Assembly: GCA_045588185.1 (NCBI GenBank)
Contig: JAZNDR010000087.1
Coordinates: 1 to 61,309, forward strand
Direction of reading: 5' to 3'
Source of the DNA: Scatosoma sp045588185
Lineage (GTDB): Bacteria; Bacillota; Clostridia; Christensenellales; Borkfalkiaceae
Length of the DNA: 61,309 bases
The notes below the pieces were generated by a model. The model had not been told where the DNA came from. It saw only the letters and a list, made by a program, of their open reading frames with translations, and did not search any database. Of this stretch, positions 25,286 through 34,199 are shown one piece after another. The translations under genes and the position numbers were made by a program. Each line of letters starts with the position of its first letter. Position 1 is the first letter of the stretch.

Positions 25286-26047
25286 TCAATTTTCTTCTGC
25301 TAACAGGTCTTTCATCTCGTACCTGCCTGCCGCCTTTCCGTTAAGGAACTTCGCCGCGCGTATCGCGCCGACCGCAAATACTCGCTTCGATCTGGCACTG
25401 TGCGAGATGGTAATAATTTCGTCTTCGCCGGCAAACATCACTTCGTGTTCGCCGACGATTGTACCGCCTCTTACCGCGTGCATACCGATTTCCTTTTTCG
25501 TTCTTGCACCGACGATACCCGCTCTGCCGTTCACGATATCTTTCTTTTCCTCAAACGCCGCGTTGACTGCGTCCGCAAGCATCAATGCCGTACCGCTGGG
25601 CGCGTCCTTTTTAAGATTGTGGTGGCGTTCGATAATTTCCACGTCGAAATTGTCGCCTAAAACGCTCGCTGCCGCTTTAATAAGTGCTTCCATAAGGTTT
25701 ACGCCCAAGGACAGGTTTGCCGTTTTGAAAATTGCCACCGACTTCGCGTATTCGTCGATAAGTGCAAGGTCGTCCGCCGTAAAGCCCGTTGAGGCGAGCA
25801 CGATACCGAGCCCGTGCGCTTTGGCATATTCTAACCGTTCGGCAAGATTTTCCGCCGAGGAAAAGTCGATAATAACGTCCGCTTCTTCTTTAATGTCGGC
25901 AAAGCTTTTATATACGGGTATGCCGATTTCCTTGGGGAAAAGGTCTACTCCGCAAACTGCGGTTGCTTCGTTGTCGTCAGCGAGCAGAGAGAGGACGTTT
26001 CCGCCCATTTTTCCGCACGCGCCGCAAAGTATGATTCTCGTATTCAT
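25286..26047 (-). CDS. dapB: 4-hydroxy-tetrahydrodipicolinate reductase
   Basis: The product is 253 aa. The Rossmann motif GACGKMGGNV lies at the start, and the catalytic block ERHHNLKKDAPSGTA in the middle holds the His and Lys used in reduction. It is the third gene of the asd-dapA-dapB operon and its start overlaps dapA by one base. It makes tetrahydrodipicolinate for lysine, the diaminopimelate of peptidoglycan, and spore dipicolinate. Confidence 0.95.
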   Translation of the reverse strand: MNTRIILCGACGKMGGNVLSLLADDNEATAVCGVDLFPKEIGIPVYKSFADIKEEADVIIDFSSAENLAERLEYAKAHGLGIVLASTGFTADDLALIDEYAKSVAIFKTANLSLGVNLMEALIKAAASVLGDNFDVEIIERHHNLKKDAPSGTALMLADAVNAAFEEKKDIVNGRAGIVGARTKKEIGMHAVRGGTIVGEHEVMFAGEDEIITISHSARSKRVFAVGAIRAAKFLNGKAAGRYEMKDLLAEEN

Positions 26048-26937
26048 TACGCCTTAATCTCCAAACCGAAATTTTGCATTGCCGCAATCAGCTTTTCGCG
26101 GTTCTGCGGTTCCATAGCGGTAAGGGGAGCACGGGGAGTACCCGCGTTAAACCCGAGCAAATTCACCGCCTCTTTCACGGGGATAGGGTTGACTTCTACA
26201 AAACAAGCGTTTGCAAGGGGAAGAAGCTTATCGTTAAGCTTCGCAGCTTCGTCGAGCTTGCTTTCGGCAATCAAAGTGCAAAGCTGTTTTACCGCTTTGG
26301 GTGCGATATTCGAAACGACCGAAATAACGCCTACGCCGCCGACCGCTAAAATGGGGAAATTGAGTGCGTCTTCGCCTGAATATACGTCGCACTTTTCGCG
26401 CACCAAACGGAGCGTTTCCATCGTTTTGCTCATATTTCCGCCTGCGTCTTTAATACCCGCAATGTTGGGAATATCCGCGATTTTTGCCATTGTGGCGGGC
26501 TGAATTTCCACACCCGTGCGACCAGGGACGTTGTAGGCGATAACGGGGATAGACACCGCTTCGCAAATGGCTTTATAATAAGCGACCAAGCCGTTTTGCG
26601 TACATTTGTTGTAATAGGGGGTAACGGCAAGTAAGCCGTCTGCGCCGAATTTTTCCGCGTATTGCGCCGTCATGACCGCGTCGGCAGTACAGTTGCTTCC
26701 GCAACCGAAAATGACCTTCGCTCTGCCGTTTACCTTTTTTACGGCGTAGTCCATTAAAATATGTTCTTCGTCAAAGGTCATCGTGGAAGGCTCGCCCGTC
26801 GTGCCCAAGAACACGATTGCGTCCGTACCGCCCTCGATTTGGTATTCGATAAGCTCGCCCAAAACCTCGTAGTTTACGCCCGTTTCATTGAACGGAGTAA
26901 TGAGTGCCGTTGCGCTCCCTTTAAAAAATCCTTTCAT
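26047..26937 (-). CDS. dapA: 4-hydroxy-tetrahydrodipicolinate synthase
   Basis: The product is 296 aa, the usual length. Substrate motif GTTGEPST, the catalytic Tyr in VIAYNVPGRTG and the Schiff-base Lys in GIKDAGG are all present. It condenses pyruvate with aspartate semialdehyde, made by the gene just upstream. A 51-bp gap separates it from asd. Confidence 0.96.
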   Translation of the reverse strand: MKGFFKGSATALITPFNETGVNYEVLGELIEYQIEGGTDAIVFLGTTGEPSTMTFDEEHILMDYAVKKVNGRAKVIFGCGSNCTADAVMTAQYAEKFGADGLLAVTPYYNKCTQNGLVAYYKAICEAVSIPVIAYNVPGRTGVEIQPATMAKIADIPNIAGIKDAGGNMSKTMETLRLVREKCDVYSGEDALNFPILAVGGVGVISVVSNIAPKAVKQLCTLIAESKLDEAAKLNDKLLPLANACFVEVNPIPVKEAVNLLGFNAGTPRAPLTAMEPQNREKLIAAMQNFGLEIKA

Positions 26938-26988
26938 ATATTTACGCTCCCTTGTTATACTATTCGTTTTTTTAGTGTTTTGTGCGGT

Positions 26989-28068
26989 TTAGTCAAAATA
27001 CCCTTTTGCCGCAAGCAACTCGGCAAGAAGCACAGCCCCACCTGCCGCGCCGCGGAGCGTGTTGTGGGAAAGTCCGACAAATTTATAATCGAACACGGTA
27101 TCCTCGCGAAGTCTGCCTGCCGTTACGCTCATACCGTTGCCTTCCATTCTGTCCAGCTTCGCCTGCGGACGGTTGTCCTCTTCGAAATAACGGATAAATT
27201 GCGCGGGGGCGGAGGGGAGTTTCAGCTCCTGCGGAACGCCTGCAAAGTTAGCCCAAGCGGAGAGGATTTCTTCTTTCGAGGGCTTCTTCTCAAAGCTTAC
27301 GAACACAGCCGCCGTATGCCCGTCGGAAACGGGTACGCGCAGACACTGTGCGGTAATCACGGGACCGTCCGCCGAAACGATTTCGCCGTTCTTGATTTCA
27401 CCCCAAATTTTAAGCGGTTCTTTTTCGCTCTTTTCCTCTTCTCCGCCGATGTAGGGGATAACGTTGTCTAAAATTTCGGGCATTGTTTTAAAGGTCTTGC
27501 CTGCGCCCGAAATAGCCTGGTAGGTACAAACCGCCGCTTGCTTGATTCCAAACGCCTTTAAGGGGTGCAAGAGGGGTACGTACGATTGCAACGAGCAGTT
27601 CGATTTTACCGCGATAAAGCCGCGTTTTGTGTTCAAACGCGCCTTTTGCGAAGCAATTATTTCGATATGGTCGGGGTTGATTTCGGGAATGACCATCGGA
27701 ACGTCCGCGGTAAAGCGGTGCGCCGAGTTATTGGAAACGACGGGCACTTCCTTTTTCGCGTACGCTTCTTCCAAAGCGCGGATTTTTGCTTTATCCATAT
27801 TCACGGCACAGAATACGAAATCTACCTTTTTAGCGATTTCGTCGATATCCGCTTCCGCGTCCATTACTACCATATCACGGTACTTTTCAGGCATAGCGCA
27901 ATCGAACGCCCACTTTTCGCCTACCGCTTCCGCGTAGGTTTTACCTGCCGAGCGAGCCGAAGCCGCAAGCACCTTTACGTTGAACCAAGGGTGGTTTTCA
28001 AGCAAGAGCATAAATCTCTGACCAACCATACCCGTTGCGCCGATAACGCCGACGTTAAACTGTTTCAT
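26989..28068 (-). CDS. asd: Aspartate-semialdehyde dehydrogenase
   Basis: The product is 359 aa. NADP motif GATGMVGQRF (near 9-18) and the catalytic Cys in KSNCSLQSYVP are visible; the length and this Cys context match the archaeal/fungal-like branch of Asd more than the E. coli form. GAAAGGAG stands before the ATG at 28068; the upstream in-frame start at 28125 lies in the leader. It is the first gene of the lysine-riboswitch operon. Confidence 0.94.
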   Translation of the reverse strand: MKQFNVGVIGATGMVGQRFMLLLENHPWFNVKVLAASARSAGKTYAEAVGEKWAFDCAMPEKYRDMVVMDAEADIDEIAKKVDFVFCAVNMDKAKIRALEEAYAKKEVPVVSNNSAHRFTADVPMVIPEINPDHIEIIASQKARLNTKRGFIAVKSNCSLQSYVPLLHPLKAFGIKQAAVCTYQAISGAGKTFKTMPEILDNVIPYIGGEEEKSEKEPLKIWGEIKNGEIVSADGPVITAQCLRVPVSDGHTAAVFVSFEKKPSKEEILSAWANFAGVPQELKLPSAPAQFIRYFEEDNRPQAKLDRMEGNGMSVTAGRLREDTVFDYKFVGLSHNTLRGAAGGAVLLAELLAAKGYFD

Positions 28069-28110
28069 AATTATAATCTCCTTTCGTGGAAAAATTTGTA
28101 ACGATATAAA

Positions 28111-28140
28111 AATAAAGACGGGCAAAGCACCGTCTTAAAA
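28111..28140 (-). terminator. Attenuator hairpin of the lysine riboswitch
   Basis: On the minus strand AAGACGGTGC and GCCCGTCTT (28136-28127 / 28123-28115) pair around a UUU loop and are followed by a T-rich tract. It lies between the aptamer and asd, so lysine binding would favour termination. Confidence 0.75.
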
Positions 28141-28171
28141 GCAAATCGGAATTTCCTATATTAAGGTAATT

Positions 28172-28350
28172 CATAAGCCGAAAGTGCTTCACTGGACGGT
28201 GACAGTCATACGGGTATTCTCCCGTATGCCCAGCGCGAGAGGGGGCAAAAACGCGCTTCGGCGGAGATACCCTTTCGCCCTTGCCCCGAAAACGCAAATC
28301 GCCCCGATTTGCTCGGCTAAGGGATACTGATGTTCACCCGCTCCTCTATT
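28172..28350 (-). ncRNA. Lysine riboswitch (L-box) controlling asd-dapA-dapB
   Basis: On the minus strand the segment begins AGAGGAGCGGGTG and includes AGTATCCC, CCGCCGAAGCG, CGCTGGGCATACGG and ACTGTCACCGTCCAGTGAAG. These are the conserved blocks of the lysine aptamer core in the right order, with the P3/P4 arms between them (the CATACGGG / CCCGTATG stem is clear). The end pairs with the start to close P1. It senses lysine and stops transcription of the lysine/DAP pathway. Confidence 0.92.
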
Positions 28351-28360
28351 CAGCGTTTTT

Positions 28361-28389
28361 ATTGTATCACATAAATCCCGAAAAGTCAA
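28361..28389 (-). promoter_or_regulatory. Promoter of the lysine-riboswitch operon
   Basis: TTGACT (28384-28389 on the minus strand), 17-bp spacer, TACAAT (28361-28366), about 10 bases before the aptamer. Confidence 0.8.
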
Positions 28390-28470
28390 AGCTTTTACCG
28401 CCATTTTTCGCGCTTGCGGAAAAAAAATTGCAACACAGCGAATTTTATTTGAAATTTTTTCGAAAATTCC

Positions 28471-28570
28471 TTGAAATAATCACAATTTTGTAGTAAAATA
28501 GAGAGGACGGTTTCCTCGGTCGCGCTTTTTTCGCGCGCGGTGTTTGGAAATCCTGAAAAGGTGGTATATA
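28471..28570 (+). promoter_or_regulatory. Promoter and structured leader of the DUF624-like gene
   Basis: TTGAAA (28471-28476), 17-bp spacer, TAAAAT (28494-28499). The ~100-base leader contains a GC hairpin (GCGCG around TTTTTTC, ~28523-28540) flanked by AGGA and TTTCC elements that pair with GGAAATCCT at 28547-28555. No known riboswitch is recognised. Confidence 0.55.
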
Positions 28571-28607
28571 TTACCGTATTAAAGTAAACGCATTTTGGAG
28601 AATGAAA

Positions 28608-29903
28608 ATGGCGCAACAAAAGAAAGGACTTATTACCCGACTCCTCGAAGGCAAGGAAAAGAGCGAGGAATACGCAAGAAGCACGCTGCCCACCAACCGT
28701 TGGCAGTTGTTTTGGGATATATTCAAAGGGAACTTCGGAAAAATCGTAAAGGTAAATCTTCTTACCATTATTTTCTTTATTCCCATGATTGCAGTGGTCG
28801 TGCTCCGTATCCTGATGTCGGAAAGCAACGGACTTTTATATCCGTTCGGCGCGAACCTCGGCGTAGGCTATCCCGCCGCGCCCATTCAAGCAGGACTTTC
28901 CGAAAGCCTTGCAATGACGAATAACTTTATGCTGTATATCGGGCTCGTGCTCACTTCGTTTATCGCGGCGCTCGGACTTTCGGGCGGTATGTACGTTATC
29001 CGTAATATGGTTTGGACGGAAGGTATTTTCGTTTCCAACGACTTTTGGCGCGGTATCAAGCTCAACTATAAAAACGCCTTGCAGTCGGCACTCTTTTTCT
29101 GCGTAGTGCTTGCGCTTTGCGGTTCAATGGTAAACTTGTCCGACTTCACCATCGCGGCAGGTACGCTTTCCAAAGGACAGGTCGTTTGGATGCGCATTTC
29201 ACAGGTAATTAGCTATATCCTGCTCGTGCTTGCGGCAATGATGACTCTTTGGTCTATCGCGCTTGGCGTAAACTATAAATTCAAGTTTATTGCGATGCTG
29301 AAAAACTCTTTCCTGCTCACGATCGGTACGCTTCCGCAGACGGTATTCTTCGGCGTGATCGCGCTTATCCCGTTCGCACTTTTCCTTTTCGGCGGTTCGT
29401 TCTTGACCGTTATCGCCGTGATACTCGTGCTTTTGTTCGGACTCTCGTTTGCGCTTTTGGTGTGGTTGGATTTCGCGCAGTGGGTGTTCGATAGATATAT
29501 CAACCCGAAAATCGAGGGCGCAAAGGTGGGCAGAGGTATCTACAACAAAGACGGTTCTTCCACGCTCACGGGCGACGACAGCGCGGCGGCGATTGAATAT
29601 CAACGCACCCTGCTTTCCTACGGCAGATCAAAGCTGGTGGCGCGGCCCATTAAACCTATCGACGACTCGTTGCAGGTCTATGAATTACCCGCTTCGTTCA
29701 CGCGTGAGGACTTGAAACGCTTGCGCGACAGTAAACAGAATATCGTAGAGGATTCGGAAGCGTACGCGGAAGAACACAAGAACGATATCCGTTACGTGGA
29801 ATATAATAAGCAGTTTGAGGAACGCGAAAAGGCGCTTCAAGACGAAGTGGACAAGAACGGTAAAAAGAAAAAGCGTAAGCCCCCCAAAATGCTGGGACAA
29901 TAA
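28608..29903 (+). CDS. YesL/DUF624-like membrane protein
   Basis: The product is 431 aa. About six membrane helices occupy residues 45-290; the first ~45 residues and the last ~130 are charged and cytoplasmic-like. The early block NRWQLFWDIFKGNFGKIVKVNLL and a GMYVIRNMVW segment recall the DUF624 family linked to sugar transport loci. I chose the second ATG (28608), 7 bases after GGAG; the first ATG at 28602 is too close to it. The Lys/Glu-rich tail ends KKKKRKPPKMLGQ. Function unknown. Confidence 0.7.
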   Translation: MAQQKKGLITRLLEGKEKSEEYARSTLPTNRWQLFWDIFKGNFGKIVKVNLLTIIFFIPMIAVVVLRILMSESNGLLYPFGANLGVGYPAAPIQAGLSESLAMTNNFMLYIGLVLTSFIAALGLSGGMYVIRNMVWTEGIFVSNDFWRGIKLNYKNALQSALFFCVVLALCGSMVNLSDFTIAAGTLSKGQVVWMRISQVISYILLVLAAMMTLWSIALGVNYKFKFIAMLKNSFLLTIGTLPQTVFFGVIALIPFALFLFGGSFLTVIAVILVLLFGLSFALLVWLDFAQWVFDRYINPKIEGAKVGRGIYNKDGSSTLTGDDSAAAIEYQRTLLSYGRSKLVARPIKPIDDSLQVYELPASFTREDLKRLRDSKQNIVEDSEAYAEEHKNDIRYVEYNKQFEEREKALQDEVDKNGKKKKRKPPKMLGQ

Positions 29904-29929
29904 TAAAATGCAAAGTAAAGGTATTAAAT

Positions 29930-30667
29930 ATGTCTAACACGGCGGCGTATACAAATCTTGCCGAATGGTTTGAATATTTAAACGACGACTGCGGCTATGA
30001 AAATTGGTCGCAGTATTTAATTTCGAAGTTAAAAGCGTACCCGCTCAAAAGCGGACTGGATATCGGTTGCGGGGGCGGTTGGTTCACGCGTGCCTTTATC
30101 CGCGCAGGGTATCAAACGGCGGGTATGGATATTTCCCCGCAAATGCTTGATTTTGCGCAAAGAAAAGCGCTTGAAGAGGGGGTGCGGGGGGAATATATCC
30201 TCGGCGATATTTCCGCGAAAAAACCGCCTCGCCGTTTTGATTTCGTTACCGCGATCAACGATTGTATCAACTATATCCCGAAAAACAAACTGCTCTCCGC
30301 GTTTAAAAATATTGCGGGGGCACTCCCAAAAAGCGGCGTGTTTCTTTTCGATATCAGTTCTCCGCGCAAGTTTGCCAATAAAATTGCCGATACTGTAAGC
30401 GCGGATGACCGCGAGAATGTCACTTATCTTTCCTTTAACCGCGTGGACGGGGATAAAGCCACGATGGAAGTAACGCTGTTCGTAAAAAGAAAGGACGGCG
30501 CATTCGACCGCTTGGACGAAACGCATACGCAATATATCTATACGGAAGAAGAGATTAGGTCTACGCTGCATTTAGCGGGTTTTACGCTCGTGGAAGCAGA
30601 AGGACATCTCGGCGAGGACAAGCAAATAAGCGATAGAATTTGCTTCCTTGCGCAAAAGGGGGTGTAA
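29930..30667 (+). CDS. Class I SAM-dependent methyltransferase
   Basis: The product is 245 aa. Motif I is LDIGCGGGWFTRAF (about 44-57), followed by the acidic residue in GMDISPQML and a later VTAINDCINYI. The fold is that of small-molecule methyltransferases of the Methyltransf_11/25 group; a substrate cannot be assigned. It precedes hslO by 3 bases, so the two are co-translated. Confidence 0.85.
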   Translation: MSNTAAYTNLAEWFEYLNDDCGYENWSQYLISKLKAYPLKSGLDIGCGGGWFTRAFIRAGYQTAGMDISPQMLDFAQRKALEEGVRGEYILGDISAKKPPRRFDFVTAINDCINYIPKNKLLSAFKNIAGALPKSGVFLFDISSPRKFANKIADTVSADDRENVTYLSFNRVDGDKATMEVTLFVKRKDGAFDRLDETHTQYIYTEEEIRSTLHLAGFTLVEAEGHLGEDKQISDRICFLAQKGV

Positions 30668-30670
30668 GGT

Positions 30671-31510
30671 ATGGCGAATTTGTTGCGCACGCTCGTATAC
30701 GGCGGGCAGATATCTTTAACGCTTGCCGACACAACGGCTATGGTAAGGGAAGCGATAAAATTGCATAACCTTTCCCGTTCATCCGCAACCGTGCTCGGAA
30801 AATCCCTTTCTTTAATGACCTTTATGAGCGCGTGCTTAAAAGGGGAAAAAGGGGAAATATCCCTCTCCGTCAAAACGGACGGAGCAGGCGGAGATATCGG
30901 CGTTTCGGGCAATCGTAGACTGTTTTTGCGCGGATATATCACCGACCCGTTCGTGGAAGACGCAACCGAAAAGGAAACTTTTGGAACGAACGGATCGCTT
31001 ACCGTTATCCGCGACGACGGGTACTCCCGTCCGTTTGTGGGCACTTGCGCGTTGAATGAAAACGGAAGTATCGACGAGGCGTTTACAGAGTATTACCGTA
31101 TTAGCGAACAGCTCCCCACCTATTTAAAAACGGCAGTGGAGTTTGACGATAAGGGCGCGCTCGTTTTTGCGGGCGTTGCCGCCTTGCAACCGCTCCCGTT
31201 TGCGGATAAAGAAATCTTGGAAAAAGTAGAAAAAACGCCCCTGCAAGCGTTGCTCGACGGGGCAAAGGAAAAGGGCGTAGAGGCTTGCGCCAAAGACTAT
31301 TTTACCGTGGACGAAACGGTGTGGGAAACGCGTGAAGCGGTATATAAATGCAATTGCTCGCGCCAGTATTTAACGAGAGTACTCGTTACGCTCGGCAAAG
31401 AACAAATGCACGAAATCATCAAGGCGGACGGAGAAATCAAAATCCACTGCCATTATTGTAATAAGGACTATCAATTTACGGAAGAGGACGAACGAAAGAT
31501 ATTCCCGTAA
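30671..31510 (+). CDS. hslO: Redox-regulated chaperone Hsp33
   Basis: The product is 279 aa. The zinc-binding redox switch is intact: CNC (C227, C229) and CHYC (C260, C263). Oxidation of these Cys releases zinc and turns on holdase activity. The family's N-terminal block DTTAMVREAIKLHNLS is present. Protection of unfolded proteins under oxidative stress fits an anaerobe. Confidence 0.95.
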   Translation: MANLLRTLVYGGQISLTLADTTAMVREAIKLHNLSRSSATVLGKSLSLMTFMSACLKGEKGEISLSVKTDGAGGDIGVSGNRRLFLRGYITDPFVEDATEKETFGTNGSLTVIRDDGYSRPFVGTCALNENGSIDEAFTEYYRISEQLPTYLKTAVEFDDKGALVFAGVAALQPLPFADKEILEKVEKTPLQALLDGAKEKGVEACAKDYFTVDETVWETREAVYKCNCSRQYLTRVLVTLGKEQMHEIIKADGEIKIHCHYCNKDYQFTEEDERKIFP

Positions 31511-31528
31511 AAATAAGGCAAGACGAAT

Positions 31529-33262
31529 ATGAGTAAGAAAGTCAAAAAAATAGATTTTAGCCGTTCGCGGATTGCTTCGCGCGCGGATAAATACTACAAC
31601 GAGGGGAAATTTATCCCCGCGCTTCGTCTTGCGTACAAGGAATTAGAATTATTCGGCGGGGACGGCGATATCTACACCCGCCTTTCCGATATCTACGAGG
31701 CTATGGGCTTACACGGTTCCGCTATTAACTGGTGGTTCCGTTTCCTCGATATTGCCGAGGAAGAGGATTTACCCGATATCTACGAGGGGTTGGCGGTCAA
31801 TTACCTCAACACAGGCAACGAAACGGCTTCCGCTTATTATTATAACCGCTTGATAGACGCGGACGAAACTCTGCCCGAGGAAACGAAATTAGACATCGCC
31901 GAAGCGTTCTCCAAAAACAAAAAGAGCGGTTTCCGCTTTGTGTATCCCCCCAAGCTCGCCGATTATTCCCGCGAAATGGACGCGGGTTCGCGCGCACTGA
32001 AAGCAGGGGATTGCGAACGGGCTATCGCCTTTTTATCTGTCGTGGAAAAGGGCTCGAAAGATTATAACTCCGCGCAGGAAATGCAAGCGGTGGCACAGCT
32101 TTTGGCAGGGAATGCGGATAAGGCGCAGGAAATTTGCGAAACGCTTTTGCAAGATGACCCGAACGACGTGCGGGTGCTTGCGACGCTTGCCGCGACCTAT
32201 CTCGAACAGGGCAAAACGGACGAGGGACGCGTTCTTGCCGAGCGGCTTTGCGAGATTCCGCTTACCGACACCGACGATATGTATAAGGTAGCGACCGTTT
32301 GCTGTGAAAACGGTTTGCACGAGGAAGCGTATAAAAAGTTTACCGAGTTGGAAGAAAAACTCCCCTTCGACGGCAGAATGCTTTATTTTAAAGCGGTTTC
32401 CGCCTTCAAGTGCGGGAAGTATACGGAATCGGAACGGGCGTTTGACGAGCTTTGCGGCGTTTATCCCGATGCGGAAGTCGCGAAATATTATCTTCGCGCG
32501 TTACGCGTATATAATGAAGAAAAGGAATCGGGAAACGAAAACGCTGAGCTTCCGAAAGAACCTAACTATTTTTATCATTTACCCCAAGAAGAACGCGAGG
32601 AGCGTTGCCGTATGCTTATCCATATCAAGGAACGGGCAAAAGACGAGGCGCAGCTCTTTGGTTTGCTCGCATGGCACGACGGCTATTTCCGCTGGTGCTT
32701 CGACGAGATGGACGGGGGAGATCACGACCTGCAATATCTTGCGCTCGTCACGGCGGAGCATATCCGCGCGGACGATTTTATACGCGAAGTCTTGCTTGAC
32801 GACGAGGTACTCGATATCCTCAAAGTGGAAGCTTTAAGAATGTTATACGAGCGCAACGAGGAGGACGAATACGGCTTGGTGCTTTGCCATATCTACCGCC
32901 GTATACGGCTCTTAAAAATTGCAATCGGCAGAAAGAAACGCAAACGCTTCTTGGAAGCGTACGCGAAAATCGCCTCGAAATTCGTCGTCATCAACGACGA
33001 GTACGGCAAAAAAATAAAAAAGGCGGCGGAAGAACTCTACCGCGCGTTAGAGAACAACGCAAGCCTCGATCTTGTGGATAGTACGGACGATTGCGCTTGC
33101 GCCATTTTCCTGCTTTCGGGCTTAAAAGAGCTTCGCGGCAACGTAGACGCGGTCGCCTCGGCATTCGAAGCGAACGCGGCGAAGGTGCGAGTGCTTTTAA
33201 CGCAGGTAGCAAGCGATAAATTTACAACGGACGAGAAGAACATAGAGGAAGAAAACAAATGA
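31529..33262 (+). CDS. Tetratricopeptide-repeat protein
   Basis: The product is 577 aa, helical throughout. TPR-like helix pairs are seen at 20-115 (YNEGKFIPALRLAYKELEL, GSAINWWFRFLDIAEEE) and 160-300 (DCERAIAFLSVVEKGSKDY, LATLAATYLEQGKTDEGR). The C-terminal third is also helical but without clear TPRs. No signal peptide or membrane helix. The next gene overlaps its stop by 4 bases and also encodes a helical-repeat protein, so the two probably act together. Role unknown. Confidence 0.8.
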   Translation: MSKKVKKIDFSRSRIASRADKYYNEGKFIPALRLAYKELELFGGDGDIYTRLSDIYEAMGLHGSAINWWFRFLDIAEEEDLPDIYEGLAVNYLNTGNETASAYYYNRLIDADETLPEETKLDIAEAFSKNKKSGFRFVYPPKLADYSREMDAGSRALKAGDCERAIAFLSVVEKGSKDYNSAQEMQAVAQLLAGNADKAQEICETLLQDDPNDVRVLATLAATYLEQGKTDEGRVLAERLCEIPLTDTDDMYKVATVCCENGLHEEAYKKFTELEEKLPFDGRMLYFKAVSAFKCGKYTESERAFDELCGVYPDAEVAKYYLRALRVYNEEKESGNENAELPKEPNYFYHLPQEEREERCRMLIHIKERAKDEAQLFGLLAWHDGYFRWCFDEMDGGDHDLQYLALVTAEHIRADDFIREVLLDDEVLDILKVEALRMLYERNEEDEYGLVLCHIYRRIRLLKIAIGRKKRKRFLEAYAKIASKFVVINDEYGKKIKKAAEELYRALENNASLDLVDSTDDCACAIFLLSGLKELRGNVDAVASAFEANAAKVRVLLTQVASDKFTTDEKNIEEENK

Positions 33263-34095
33263 AATTGATAGATTTTGACGGGTTATTCGACGAAAAGCTT
33301 ACCGAGTTTATGGAAGCGAATAAAAATAAATACACCGAAAAACAGTGGGAGGATATCATTCCCAAGCTGTATAAAAAATTCGGCGACACCTTCGTTGCCA
33401 AAGTCAAATGTACGCCCAAGGAATATTATGCGAAAATGAGCGATAGCGAGCTAGTCGAAACTTTGCGCGCGCACCTGAAAGAAAATATCCCCACGCCCGA
33501 ATTTCTTTGCGCGGAAATCGAAAGCCGTGATATGGCGATGGAACTTTTCGCGCTGTTATCCGACGAGGACACGAGCGCGGTTTCGTACGCTATCAATCTG
33601 CTTGGCGACGATAAACGGGCGTTCGACGAATATTTTGCAATCCTTACGGAAAACCGTGCGGACGAGGAAATTCGCAGCGATATCGTCGATATCTTCAAAA
33701 TGCACGCCGACGAGGAAAAGGAACGCTGTTTGCGCACTTACGAAAAGGGCGTTGCCACCGAAGCGATGCTCGAAATTCTTTCCCGCGTGAAAATGCGGGA
33801 CGAACGCGTTTATCAAATTCTCCTTTCGGCGTTTTTGTCGGGCGAGGAAACGCCCATGCGCGCAAGCTACCTTGCCGAGTACGGCGACGAACGCGCCTTG
33901 CCCGTATTGCTTGAAAAAATTGAAGACCGCACGATAGGATTCGTGGAATTTCAAGAGCTGAAATACGCTATCGAGGCGTTGGGCGGGGAGTACGACGAAC
34001 CGCGCGATTTTACGGGCGATAAGGATTATCTTGCCGTAGAAGCGGCTACTTCCAAGCTGACTTCCGCAAAAACGGAAAACGAACCCAGAAGCTAA
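33259..34095 (+). CDS. Helical-repeat (HEAT-like) protein coupled to the TPR gene
   Basis: The product is 278 aa, all helical and acidic. Repeats of about 30 residues look HEAT-like (ISFALLSDEDTSAVSYAIN-type turns with Asp/Glu, then EYGDERALPVLLEKIED). The ATGA overlap with the TPR gene means tight co-translation. A terminator closes the unit. The last 20 residues are Ser/Thr/Lys-rich. I recognise no catalytic motif. Confidence 0.7.
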   Translation: MKLIDFDGLFDEKLTEFMEANKNKYTEKQWEDIIPKLYKKFGDTFVAKVKCTPKEYYAKMSDSELVETLRAHLKENIPTPEFLCAEIESRDMAMELFALLSDEDTSAVSYAINLLGDDKRAFDEYFAILTENRADEEIRSDIVDIFKMHADEEKERCLRTYEKGVATEAMLEILSRVKMRDERVYQILLSAFLSGEETPMRASYLAEYGDERALPVLLEKIEDRTIGFVEFQELKYAIEALGGEYDEPRDFTGDKDYLAVEAATSKLTSAKTENEPRS

Positions 34096-34122
34096 TTCAA
34101 AAACAGTCATAAAGGAAAAATT

Positions 34123-34167
34123 CTCCGCATATAGTAAACCGTATAAGGTTTGCCTGCGGAGTTTTTT
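34123..34167 (+). terminator. Rho-independent terminator before spoIVA
   Basis: Stem CTCCGCA / TGCGGAG (34123-34129 / 34155-34161), with an inner AAACC / GGTTT pair, followed by six T. Confidence 0.85.
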
Positions 34168-34199
34168 ATTTCCGCGCAATACACGATGGGAGGTCGTAG

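Noticed and set aside
25400..26057. Long plus-strand open frames opposite dapB and dapA
   Set aside because: Antisense shadows of clearly identified genes, without ribosome sites.
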